Origin: Oxalobacteraceae bacterium | GTDB taxonomy: Bacteria > Pseudomonadota > Gammaproteobacteria > Burkholderiales > Burkholderiaceae_D | Assembly (NCBI GenBank): GCA_021151485.1 | Contig: JAGKXB010000027.1 | Location: 1-50,189, forward strand | Reading direction: 5' to 3' | Length of the DNA: 50,189 nt | Shown here: piece by piece, positions 9,214 through 17,613 of the stretch | Layout of the letters: the number at the start of each line of letters is the position of its first letter | How positions within the stretch are numbered: the first letter of the stretch is position 1 | Notes under the pieces: generated by a model | What the model was told of the DNA's origin: nothing | What the model saw: only the letters and a program-made list of their open reading frames with translations | Database searches by the model: none | Made by a program: the position numbers and the translations under genes

Positions 9214-9411
9214 TTATTTGTTGTACGTGTGCCCAGCATTCAGTAATTGTTTCACCAATGCTTCACTAATGAAGCCTGTCCCTCCTGTAATCAATACATA
9301 TTGGCGACTATGTTGGGGAGTATCCTGATGCGATAAATCTTGAACTATATTTTCTTCATGGGTAGAACGAGGGTGTTTTAACCGAACTGCCGTGCGAATT
9401 TCTGTATTCAT
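9214..9411 (-). pseudogene. truncated NAD-dependent (SDR/TIGR01777-like) epimerase, N-terminal fragment
   Basis: Only 65 codons remain. After a 35-residue leader the fragment shows the Rossmann entry YVLITGGTGFISEALVKQLL and the following NAGH, then diverges and stops. A normal member of this SDR family is about 300 residues, so everything past the first beta-alpha-beta unit is missing. The usual GGTGFIG reads GGTGFIS here. The start overlaps the stop of the dipeptide epimerase by 4 bases (ATGA), so it was the last gene of that operon before the deletion. Whether the stub is expressed is unknown. Confidence 0.7.
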
Positions 9412-10529
9412 GTTGATTTGTGAATTTGTGAGTTAATTTTTAATCCCCAACCGGCGTGGGTGCTCAAATCTAATGCATCCGCATCTAGTACTCCAGCTGC
9501 GCCAAACATCAGTGAAGGTTGAACCGCATCATAGGCCAACAAATGCGTTCCAAAGGCACCTTCTTGAGCAAGTAAATGGTCACGTGCATTGGCCGCAATG
9601 GTTAGCGCCACACGGGTCAAAAGACTGGTTTCACCGACGTGTGCACCAACGATGATGGCTACGCCACATTGTTTGGTTTTCTGTAGAAATTCGAGTGAAC
9701 GCAACAGTCCGCCCATTTTGGAAACGCGCAGATTGGCGATCCAGCGTTGTGGCATTTCGTGGAACAGCCTCAATTGTTTAGATCGCAGCAAGCTTTCATC
9801 AAGAATGATTTTTGTATTCAGTTCTGAACTAATGCGCTGCATACCTGCGATATCGCCGGGTTGTAGCGGTTCTTCAATGGCCCAGAACGGATAATCCAAT
9901 GCCTGCAAATGCGCAAGTGCTGTATTAGTATCGTGCCAAAAATTATTCGCATCAGCTCGGACTTTCTGCGGGCTAATTCCTGCCGCGGTCAATATCGATA
10001 CCTTGGCAAGATCGCGCTCTCTGTCGCCAGATAGCTTGATTTTGAAATCACCAAAACCCGCCTTTTGGTAATGAGCGAGCTGCGCTTCCATTGATTGTGG
10101 ATCCGCATCGCCTAATACCGCTGTATAGGTAAAGCGTCCTGTGGGTGTAATTAGACCAAGCGTTGCTTCCACGGATTTTTCTTGTTCCTTGCAGAATAGA
10201 TCCAGTAGCGCTAGTTCAACAGATGTCCAGGCGGCAGGGTTTTGGTCGATTTCGGTATGATGAGAGTTCACCCAAGCGGCCAAGGAGTGTACATCATTGA
10301 TGTTACTGAGCCAGTCGGCTCGGTGCGCTGCAACGAATGCTTGTGTGCTGGCAAGGTTCTCCCGAGTTACATATTCGCGTGGACATCCTTCACCATAACC
10401 GTATAAACCTGTGTGTCCCTGTGCTTTCACCCATAAAGTTTCGGTCAATTTTCGTTCAGCTGACGCGTGTTTGAAGGCGACTTTAAAGGGGATGGCTAAT
10501 ACGCTGGCTTCTAAAGATTTAAACGCCAT
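9408..10529 (-). CDS. dipeptide epimerase, enolase superfamily
   Basis: A member of the muconate-lactonising/L-Ala-D/L-Glu epimerase group. The active-site set is complete in the 373-residue form: KxK at Lys163/Lys165, metal ligands Asp193, Glu219 and Asp244, and the second general base Lys271 in SKMGG. A DAD motif near residues 349-351 resembles the DxD used by dipeptide epimerases to bind the substrate amino group. I start at the ATG ending at 10529, preceded by AGGAAAG at good spacing, rather than at an upstream TTG. It overlaps the upstream gene by 11 bases. The real substrate is open; membership in the GH3 operon argues for something other than murein recycling. Confidence 0.85.
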   Translation of the reverse strand: MAFKSLEASVLAIPFKVAFKHASAERKLTETLWVKAQGHTGLYGYGEGCPREYVTRENLASTQAFVAAHRADWLSNINDVHSLAAWVNSHHTEIDQNPAAWTSVELALLDLFCKEQEKSVEATLGLITPTGRFTYTAVLGDADPQSMEAQLAHYQKAGFGDFKIKLSGDRERDLAKVSILTAAGISPQKVRADANNFWHDTNTALAHLQALDYPFWAIEEPLQPGDIAGMQRISSELNTKIILDESLLRSKQLRLFHEMPQRWIANLRVSKMGGLLRSLEFLQKTKQCGVAIIVGAHVGETSLLTRVALTIAANARDHLLAQEGAFGTHLLAYDAVQPSLMFGAAGVLDADALDLSTHAGWGLKINSQIHKST

Positions 10530-13101
10530 TTGTGCTTTCCTGTTCAAAATGTTCCTCAAGGTCGAAATGGAAATCCTGCTGATAAAGTAGCGTCACCATC
10601 TTGAATTGCCCTTCACGCTGACCTTGTTGCACGCAGGATTGCTTGTATTTTTCTCCTGTGCCGGCAGCTAGACAATACACCTTGAGCATGTCAAGACGCT
10701 GGCTTTCCCGTTTTGCCTGATATTCGATATTGCCTTTGGCGAGTTCTTGATCGACCGTAGCAGCAAATAGTACGGTACTGAATTTGTTACCGTTATCAGG
10801 TTCTATGTACAAGCGATAAACGCGCTTTTCTTCATCGGCCAGCATGATGAAAAAGTGCGTGCTCAATCCATGTTTGGTCTGAGCAGTATGCATTGCATCA
10901 AGCACTTGGGCTTCGTAAAGTTTTTCGCCGGTGATATTGGTGACGCCTTTTCCTTTTTGAATAAATTTGAGCAACGGCGTTTTATGCAAGAAGCCGCTCA
11001 CACGCACCAGGTCGTTCATAAAGTAACGATAAAGGCCTGATGGCGTAGTGACGATCAGGTAATAATCCACCCCTTTGCGTAACGAATCCAGCATCAACAA
11101 TGTCAATGCGCGTTTATCGCTTTGGCTGGCGTTATCCCATTTTTCACGTTCGATGAATTCAAAAAAATGCGTATCTAATGTAGGTAGACCTGTGCCCGCA
11201 TTTTTCCCTAGCGTAATCGTTCCACGTAATTCGCTGGCGATGTAACCCAGCTCCATCACGTGAGTGGACGGCGTTAATTCTTTTCGCAACGCATTTGCTG
11301 CAATACGCGCACTTGCGCAAGTCCAACATACGATGAGGCGCAACGCTGGCCACAGATCTGAAATATGCACGGGTTTATCTGCGGCATGAAGACGTGCTAA
11401 TTCATCGGCACGTTTCGGATTGGCATGAAGCTGATGTTGAATCGCAATCAAAACCGCATCCGGCAGTTGATCCGATAAAAAGAATTTTCCGTGACCGATA
11501 TCGTCAATCAGTGTTGCTGCATGTTGATGGTAAAGCTGTATGAGGTTCAGCAAGGTGCTTGGGTTTGCTGTACCGATGTAACTGAGATCGCAACGCACAA
11601 GTGCGAGTCGCAAAATAAGCAGGTATTTCAGTTTGCTATCACTAATTGTTGTGACGATAGCGGGTACAACAAATTTCTTTTTTAGCAGGAAGGGTGTATC
11701 GCTTGCCACAATGCCCGATGCGGAACCAAAAGATTTTCCATTGGCCAGTATGCCTTCGGAACTGGGGCTGACAAAAGTGAGGATGCTGCCTGAAAACGCC
11801 TCGGGACAGGTGCGATATTGAAATGCCAGCGCTCGGTGATGAAGTCGCCGCAACGCAGTTAAATGGGCGCGTGTCAATGGAAGATCTTTGGATTGCCCAG
11901 TCGTGCCGCTTGTGCGAACGTAATGAAACGGTGTGTCAGCAGTCAATACGGCTTTTTCTTGCTGGATTTCTGCATTGATGAAAGGCCGCAGATCTTCATA
12001 TTCGTTGACAGGTATCTGCGCAGCAAATGCTTGGTAGTCGTTGATGTGCGTAAAACCATGGCGTTTACCAAATGTGGTGTTTCGATTTTCGTGCAGAAGA
12101 CGAGCAAGCAAGGCATGTTGTTTTTTCATCGGGTCACGCGCTAGTTGTTTAATCCGATGCTGCTCTACAAAACGTATCCAGCACAGGTACGCAGTCATCA
12201 ATATATCGGCTAGCCACGTAATAAAACGTCGTCGTGGTCGACCATCAGCGCGACGGAAGGGCGTTAGCATTTGGGTACGAAATTCTTTCGGATAAGTACG
12301 ATCCATGATGCCGATATTCGCTACCGTAGATTTTCTGGGTAAATACCAGGTGCCGAATAAGAGATCCCAAACGATGACGGTATTGCCAAAATTGCAGGAC
12401 GCTATTTTCGGATCACGTGCATGATGCCAGCGATGCGTTTGGGCGCTGCCGACTACATAATTGAGCCAGCCATAGTTCAGATGCAGATTGCTATGCTGAA
12501 AAAAACCATTCACCGAATAGAGCAAAAAGTAACCAGCAATCACTTCAGGTGTGACACCCAGCAATAAAAATGGAAGCGTATCCAGCGCAAAGTGCAGGGT
12601 TTTTTCCAGTGGATGAAAACGCGCCACATTCAGTATGTAAAGAATGTCCGGAGAATGATGCACCTCATGTAAGCGCCATAACAGTGTGTACCGGTGGCAT
12701 GCCCGATGTAGCCAATAACGCATGAAATCCACTGCAAGTAGCATCGCAATAATCTGAGCCGCAAGTGGCCAATCGTGTGGCCAGAGGCCGCTTTGTGCAT
12801 GCATATGCATCCAGTCGGAAAATAGCAGCACACACACCAACATCAATAGGCGTGGCCATACGATTTGAATAGTCGCCATGAAGGCAATATCGGCTTTGAT
12901 ATCGGCGCGTCGCGGTTGCCAATCTGCGCGAGCAGGGAAAAAGCGTTCCAATCCAATAACGATTAGCCCGCTCCCAATAATGGGTAAATAAGTCGCGGCG
13001 ATAAGTGGTAACTTAGCCGAGAGCATTGTTTGAAATAGTGCGATCGCACTGACCATGCAGAGCGGGTACCAAAGGTAAGCGCGGATATTTTTGAACATCA
13101 T
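10519..13101 (-). CDS. fatty-acid hydroxylase/sterol desaturase - GH3 amidosynthetase fusion
   Basis: An 860-residue protein combining two full-length families. Residues 1 to about 290 are a multi-pass membrane di-iron hydroxylase of the fatty acid hydroxylase/sterol desaturase superfamily with four His boxes: HRACH (132-136), HEVHH (145-149), HSNLH (203-207) and HRWHH (223-227). Residues from about 320 to the end are a GH3-type acyl-adenylating amidosynthetase, with TSGTTGQSK (397-405), a YRYFMNDLVRVSGF segment matching the GH3 YRxxD-type motif, and ITGEKLYEAQ. Plant GH3 enzymes join carboxylic acids to amino acids; bacterial ones are poorly characterised. The gene begins 2 bases after the hydrolase gene stop. 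I infer that a hydroxylated lipid or acid is conjugated to an amino compound. Confidence 0.85.
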   Translation of the reverse strand: MMFKNIRAYLWYPLCMVSAIALFQTMLSAKLPLIAATYLPIIGSGLIVIGLERFFPARADWQPRRADIKADIAFMATIQIVWPRLLMLVCVLLFSDWMHMHAQSGLWPHDWPLAAQIIAMLLAVDFMRYWLHRACHRYTLLWRLHEVHHSPDILYILNVARFHPLEKTLHFALDTLPFLLLGVTPEVIAGYFLLYSVNGFFQHSNLHLNYGWLNYVVGSAQTHRWHHARDPKIASCNFGNTVIVWDLLFGTWYLPRKSTVANIGIMDRTYPKEFRTQMLTPFRRADGRPRRRFITWLADILMTAYLCWIRFVEQHRIKQLARDPMKKQHALLARLLHENRNTTFGKRHGFTHINDYQAFAAQIPVNEYEDLRPFINAEIQQEKAVLTADTPFHYVRTSGTTGQSKDLPLTRAHLTALRRLHHRALAFQYRTCPEAFSGSILTFVSPSSEGILANGKSFGSASGIVASDTPFLLKKKFVVPAIVTTISDSKLKYLLILRLALVRCDLSYIGTANPSTLLNLIQLYHQHAATLIDDIGHGKFFLSDQLPDAVLIAIQHQLHANPKRADELARLHAADKPVHISDLWPALRLIVCWTCASARIAANALRKELTPSTHVMELGYIASELRGTITLGKNAGTGLPTLDTHFFEFIEREKWDNASQSDKRALTLLMLDSLRKGVDYYLIVTTPSGLYRYFMNDLVRVSGFLHKTPLLKFIQKGKGVTNITGEKLYEAQVLDAMHTAQTKHGLSTHFFIMLADEEKRVYRLYIEPDNGNKFSTVLFAATVDQELAKGNIEYQAKRESQRLDMLKVYCLAAGTGEKYKQSCVQQGQREGQFKMVTLLYQQDFHFDLEEHFEQESTNGV

Positions 13102-13103
13102 GT

Positions 13104-14885
13104 TTAAGGTTCCAGAGGAATGACCGGCAGGATCAACTGTGACGGATAGTTAGCATTATGAAACAGCATTTGCTTCGCATCCTGCATCGTTGTCGCAGTG
13201 GGGGGGAAGGCGCCTGTATTGGGATTTCTATCGTAACGAGGAAAATTGCTGCTGGATATTTCCAGACGGATTTGATGGCCTTTAAGAAACACATGACTTG
13301 TTGGCCACAATTGAATTTCGATACGGATGGGTGCATTGTTCGCTGTTTTTACGTAATTTCTACGCAATATTCCATCTGACACGTTATATACATTTCCGTT
13401 TGGATGAACATCTACCAGTTTTGCGGTGAAATCTGTGGATGAGGCATCGGTCGCAACGTACAAAATAGCCATTATTGGTCCTGTAGTTTCTATAGGTTGC
13501 GACAATATTGGTGTGGTGTAGACCAGCACGTCTTTACGTAACTCAATGGCATTTTGTATTTGAATACCGGCTCTATTGCTCAGCAGCGCACCTCCTTTGG
13601 TTGGAACAGGGTCCGAGGGACGGTAGATATAACGATCAGGATAGTTTTGTGTGTTAGTTGGTTTTTGATCCGACAACCTCCCATCACCGTCAAGCGTGTT
13701 GGCATTGCCGTTGCTGTGTAAATAGAAGGAGGTGTATTGGGTGCGTGCCAATGGCCATTCATTTTCGTCCCGCCAACGATTTTCACCCATGACAAATATT
13801 TTTACGCGTGGCATCGATAAAGGTGTTGTGTTGACCCCCAATACATAATCAAACCAGGGAATACTGGGCACGACTGAAGCCGGGCGGTATGCAACTGTTT
13901 GCTTTGAGCCAGGTAATTTAATTTCCTTAGCGTGCCCCCAAGGACCAATGATCAAACGCGTTTCGGCAGCGACGTTTGACTTTGCATGTGTGCGGATATT
14001 GATAAAGTCCTGGATTTGTGTCGGTAAAAAAGGATCGAACCATCCTCCCATCAGCAGTACCGGCGCTTGCAAAGTCGCTGCTCTATTTTTCCCATCTACT
14101 TTTTGCCAATAAGTGGCGTTGTTTTGGTTAAGTAACCAATCGTTAAAAAAATCTGTATCGCCAATCGCAACATCGTCGGCTTCTATAATGGGTAAATGAT
14201 TGACTCCTTTGTCTAGATCATCCATTTCGACCTCTCGATCTTCAATGCCTCGGCTTCTGATAGCCCAATACAATGCGCTTTCCAAGGACAGTGCATTACC
14301 GGGATAAAACATGTCGTGAAAATTGGTGCTAGCAATATGAATGAACAATGCCTGCGGCCCCGGTGTTGTTTGATCTGCAACTGCCCATTGTGTATGACCA
14401 AATGCAGACCCTCCCCACATTCCCAAGCGCCCGTCGTACCAGGGTTGCTTCGTAATCCACTGAAAGGTATCAATGCCGTCTTGCCGTTCATGCATGAGAG
14501 GATAAAATTGTCCTTCCGATCGGTATCTTCCCCTTGTGCCTTGAATCACAACGGTATAACCACGGCCTGCCCAATAACGTGCAATCACGTCCGAGCGCAA
14601 TCGATTGCTAAATGTGTCGCTGAAGGGAATGCGAACTAGAAGAGTTGGTGTTTTTGGTAATCCGCGCGGATGATAGATATCTGATGACAAGCTCGTACCA
14701 TCCGTAGTGTTGAATGCCATTTTTTCTGTCATCACCTGATAATTGGCCGGGCGTATGTTTTTGCCCGGGAAAATAAATTTATCCACCACAAAATCAGGCA
14801 ATGGCAGCGCAAACGAGTCATTCACAAAGCAAAATGACGATAGGACGCAGGTAAGAGCGATTGATAGGTAATGAGTCAATTTCAT
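13104..14885 (-). CDS. secreted CocE/NonD family hydrolase
   Basis: A 593-residue S15-type alpha/beta hydrolase (X-Pro dipeptidyl peptidase, cocaine esterase and glutaryl-7-ACA acylase group). A signal peptide ends near residue 26 (DSFA/LPLP). The catalytic Ser160 lies in MWGGSAFGH, the Asp in MGGWFDPF and the His in GPWGHA. A jelly-roll C-terminal domain (LRLEISSSNFPRYDRNPNTG) closes the protein. It is the second gene of the operon, 18 bases after the small membrane protein and 2 bases before the fusion gene. An amidase or esterase acting on acyl-amino-acid type products in the periplasm fits, but this is inference. Confidence 0.88.
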   Translation of the reverse strand: MKLTHYLSIALTCVLSSFCFVNDSFALPLPDFVVDKFIFPGKNIRPANYQVMTEKMAFNTTDGTSLSSDIYHPRGLPKTPTLLVRIPFSDTFSNRLRSDVIARYWAGRGYTVVIQGTRGRYRSEGQFYPLMHERQDGIDTFQWITKQPWYDGRLGMWGGSAFGHTQWAVADQTTPGPQALFIHIASTNFHDMFYPGNALSLESALYWAIRSRGIEDREVEMDDLDKGVNHLPIIEADDVAIGDTDFFNDWLLNQNNATYWQKVDGKNRAATLQAPVLLMGGWFDPFLPTQIQDFINIRTHAKSNVAAETRLIIGPWGHAKEIKLPGSKQTVAYRPASVVPSIPWFDYVLGVNTTPLSMPRVKIFVMGENRWRDENEWPLARTQYTSFYLHSNGNANTLDGDGRLSDQKPTNTQNYPDRYIYRPSDPVPTKGGALLSNRAGIQIQNAIELRKDVLVYTTPILSQPIETTGPIMAILYVATDASSTDFTAKLVDVHPNGNVYNVSDGILRRNYVKTANNAPIRIEIQLWPTSHVFLKGHQIRLEISSSNFPRYDRNPNTGAFPPTATTMQDAKQMLFHNANYPSQLILPVIPLEP

Positions 14886-14903
14886 ATTGCTTGATATGTA
14901 CCG

Positions 14904-15374
14904 TTATCGAGTCTCAGTCCTACCGTGTTTCCAATGATAATGCCCCCATATCAGTAAGAAAGCAGCAAGCACCAAATGAAAAAAAGCGGGAATCGTCGCA
15001 CCCCACCAAGGATGGTTTTTTGCAAAAGTCAGTCCTGCGATCAATCTACTTGTCATTAAACAAAAATATAGACTCCCAATCGCCAATAAAAAACAGCCTA
15101 AGCGATATCGTGGTTTTGTTTTGTTTGATAAAAATCCGTCAATCACCCAGCTGAACAAAAGAATAATGATTCCCTGCGCAAGCAGCAGCCAAGAATAAGC
15201 GAGTGCGCCGCTATACCAAGCTGAAAATGATGGGAGGAGCGACGTAGGAAAATATTTTTGTATTAGTTGCGCGAAGACACGGAAGCAAAAAAATAGTAGT
15301 AATACGCTCAGATAGAAGGCGTACTTTTGCGTTGTATCAATGGATTGATATTTTTTTGGCATAGTTTTTCCCAT
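14904..15374 (-). CDS. small four-helix integral membrane protein
   Basis: I do not recognise the family. The 156 residues contain four clear hydrophobic segments (about 20-40, 58-78, 90-112 and 124-143) joined by short basic loops, and a basic C-terminal tail. It is the first gene of the hydrolase-GH3-epimerase operon on the minus strand, 18 bases before the hydrolase gene, so it probably belongs to the same pathway, for example as a membrane partner of the hydroxylase. The ATG at 15374 and one four codons later are both possible. Confidence 0.65.
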   Translation of the reverse strand: MGKTMPKKYQSIDTTQKYAFYLSVLLLFFCFRVFAQLIQKYFPTSLLPSFSAWYSGALAYSWLLLAQGIIILLFSWVIDGFLSNKTKPRYRLGCFLLAIGSLYFCLMTSRLIAGLTFAKNHPWWGATIPAFFHLVLAAFLLIWGHYHWKHGRTETR

Positions 15375-15788
15375 TTGATTATGTGGATTTTGGGTTAAAC
15401 CGTTTTAATCGAAGGTAAAAAAACCGTCAATAACCCAATCAGCGGCAAACAAGCGCAAACCTGGTTGAGTCCTATGGTCACCGAGAGGATTGCTGTTAGG
15501 TGCAGCCCAACATCTGGCAGCAGCAGGGTGAATGGTGCAGCGCCAAGAATAGATGCCAGGGTCACTCGTTTGTGCTAGAGGCGCATGTAAAAGTCAAGAT
15601 TTATTGCCGCACTAGCATTAATAATTTTGAGGGAAAAATATAGTTCTTATTCACGTAAATATCATAAAAACAATTCATTTCTTTCTGCCTCCGACGAGAA
15701 TTCTTTCACCTCCACTTAAGGTAAAATCCGCCACTTAATCGCTGTATTTCAATCAGTATTCCAATCAGCAGCTCAATCACGCCAACCC
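15375..15788. other. intergenic region with transporter remnant and metX leader
   Basis: No intact gene is present. The left part holds the transporter remnant at 15395-15574. The right part (15575-15788) is AT-rich leader of metX. A TAAAAT hexamer at 15722-15727 could be a -10 box, but I see no matching -35. I found no riboswitch I could support. Confidence 0.5.
15395..15574 (-). pseudogene. remnant of an Fsr-like MFS transporter
   Basis: Reading the minus strand gives an open stretch of 59 codons ending in a TAA at 15395-15397. It shows GAAPFTLLLP, then a hydrophobic helix, then VCACLPLIGLLTVFLPSIKT. The first part resembles a mid-late helix and the last part the extreme C-terminus of fosmidomycin-resistance (Fsr) type MFS proteins, so an internal piece appears deleted as well as the whole N-terminal part. 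A stop codon bounds it upstream. It is not in the frame of any neighbour. Confidence 0.55.
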
Positions 15789-16919
15789 ATGACATCCACA
15801 CTCATTGCCACTCCCCAATCCATGCATTTTGCACAAGCTTTGCCTTTGCAAAGCGGTGCTGTGATCAGCGATTACACCTTGGTGTATGAAACCTATGGCA
15901 CGTTGAATGCGGATCGGTCGAATGCGGTGTTGGTTTGTCATGCTTTGAACGCTTCTCATCATGTTGCTGGGGTGTACGCTGATCAGCCGAATAATCTGGG
16001 TTGGTGGAACAATATGGTGGGGCCGGGCAAGCCGTTGGATACGGAGCGTTTTTTTGTCATTGGTGTCAATAATTTGGGATCGTGCTTTGGCTCAACTGGT
16101 CCTATGCATATCAATCCGGCAACTGGCGTAGCGTATGGCGCGTCTTTTCCTGTTGTTACGGTGGAAGATTGGGTGCGCTCGCAAGCGCGTTTGGCGGATG
16201 CGTTGGGGATTCAGCAATTTGCGGCTGTCATGGGCGGGTCGCTCGGTGGCATGCAGGCATTATCCTGGAGCATGATGTATCCCGAGCGGCTGCGTCATTG
16301 TGTGGTGATTGCCTCTACTGCTAAGTTGTCGGCACAAAATATCGCATTTAATGATGTAGCGCGGCAGGCTATTTTGACGGATCCGGATTATCACGGCGGT
16401 GACTACTATGCGCATGGCGTGGTGCCAAAAAGAGGCTTACGTGTGGCACGTATGATCGGGCATATCACCTATTTATCCGATGATGATATGGCGTTTAAAT
16501 TCGGTCGCAAATTGCGTGATGTTGCGCATACTGGTGAGTATCAATTTGGCTTTGGGGTGGATTTTGAAATTGAATCGTATCTGCGTTACCAAGGGGATAA
16601 GTTTTCTGAATATTTTGATGCTAATACCTATTTATTGATTACCAAAGCGCTGGATTATTTTGATCCTGCGCGTCAATTTGGTGGTGATTTGACCAAGGCA
16701 TTGGCGAATACAAAAGCACAGTTCTTGCTGGCGTCTTTTTCCACCGATTGGCGTTTTGCACCGGATCGCAGTCATGAAATCGTGCAAGCCTTGGTCAACA
16801 ACAAGCGCAATGTCACGTATGCTGAAATTGATGCGCCGCATGGGCATGATGCATTTTTGCTGGACGATGCGCGTTATTTGAATTTGGTGCGGACTTACTA
16901 TGAACGGGTGGCGATATGA
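15789..16919 (+). CDS. metX: homoserine O-acyltransferase (MetX)
   Basis: MetX activates homoserine by acylation at the start of transsulfuration or direct sulfhydrylation to methionine. The alpha/beta hydrolase fold has nucleophile Ser151 in MGGSLGGMQ, the Asp in STDWRFAPD and the His in DAPHGHDAF. The length of 376 residues is normal. Many betaproteobacterial MetX enzymes use succinyl-CoA rather than acetyl-CoA; I cannot decide the acyl donor by eye. The stop overlaps the metW start by 4 bases (ATGA), the standard metX-metW arrangement. Confidence 0.95.
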   Translation: MTSTLIATPQSMHFAQALPLQSGAVISDYTLVYETYGTLNADRSNAVLVCHALNASHHVAGVYADQPNNLGWWNNMVGPGKPLDTERFFVIGVNNLGSCFGSTGPMHINPATGVAYGASFPVVTVEDWVRSQARLADALGIQQFAAVMGGSLGGMQALSWSMMYPERLRHCVVIASTAKLSAQNIAFNDVARQAILTDPDYHGGDYYAHGVVPKRGLRVARMIGHITYLSDDDMAFKFGRKLRDVAHTGEYQFGFGVDFEIESYLRYQGDKFSEYFDANTYLLITKALDYFDPARQFGGDLTKALANTKAQFLLASFSTDWRFAPDRSHEIVQALVNNKRNVTYAEIDAPHGHDAFLLDDARYLNLVRTYYERVAI

Positions 16920-17518
16920 ATTTCCAGGAATTAAATCATTTGCGTCCCGATTTGGCCTTTATCGCCGATTGGGTGCGTCCGCAATCGCATGTGTTGGATT
17001 TGGGCTGCGGCGATGGTGTGATGTTGGATTATTTGCAATCAGATAAACAATGTACTGGTTATGGCATTGAAATCGATGATGCCCAGTTGTTACAAAGTGC
17101 CAAACGTGGCATCAATGTGATACAGCAGGATATGGAAAAAGGCCTGGCCATTTTTGCGGATGATGCATTTGATACTGTGCTGTGCTTGTTTGCGTTGCAA
17201 ATGATGAAAAATGTAGAAGGTATTTTGCGCGACATCACTCGCGTTGGTCGGGAGGTGATCGTGTCGTTTCCCAATTTTGCTTATTGGCCACATCGGGTGG
17301 CGTTGTGGCGTGGGCGCATGCCGGTTTCTAAAACCTTGCCGTATGAATGGTACGACACGCCCAATTTGCGTTGCGCCACGATTGAAGATTTTGCGGAGTT
17401 AGCCAATCAAGTTGGTTTGGAAGTGCTGGAATGTGTGGCTTTGCATGATGGCAAGTTGGTGTCTTATTTCCCCAATTGGCGTGGTAGTTTGGCTGTGTTT
17501 CGGTTGAGAAAAAAATAA
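16916..17518 (+). CDS. metW: methionine biosynthesis protein MetW
   Basis: MetW is a small SAM-dependent methyltransferase-fold protein that works with MetX in methionine synthesis. The 200 residues show the SAM-binding LDLGCGDG near residue 31, a GIEID acidic loop and the family segments [10 protein letters not shown] and [11 protein letters not shown]. It is translationally coupled to metX. A REP-like palindrome follows its stop by about 17 bases and could shape the 3' end of the transcript. Confidence 0.95.
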   Translation: MNFQELNHLRPDLAFIADWVRPQSHVLDLGCGDGVMLDYLQSDKQCTGYGIEIDDAQLLQSAKRGINVIQQDMEKGLAIFADDAFDTVLCLFALQMMKNVEGILRDITRVGREVIVSFPNFAYWPHRVALWRGRMPVSKTLPYEWYDTPNLRCATIEDFAELANQVGLEVLECVALHDGKLVSYFPNWRGSLAVFRLRKK

Positions 17519-17534
17519 AGCGCACAGCTTAAGA

Positions 17535-17568
17535 CACTGGATTCCCGCCTAAAGCCGCGGGAACGACG
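17535..17568 (+). repeat. REP-like palindromic element, copy 1
   Basis: A 34-base element beginning CACTGGATTCCCGCC and ending GCGGGAACGACG. The TTCCCGC and GCGGGAA arms form a stem with a short loop. An almost identical copy (one mismatch) lies inverted at 18896-18929, so ampG is bracketed by the pair. This is the common type of dispersed extragenic palindrome, here following metW. Confidence 0.75.
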
Positions 17569-17613
17569 GTGTTAAATTCATCAACTCTAAAAAAATCCGG
17601 TTATAAAAATTCT

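Noticed and set aside
15375..15788. SAM-type riboswitch in the metX leader
   Set aside because: I could not find the conserved core of any SAM riboswitch class; a covariance scan would settle it.
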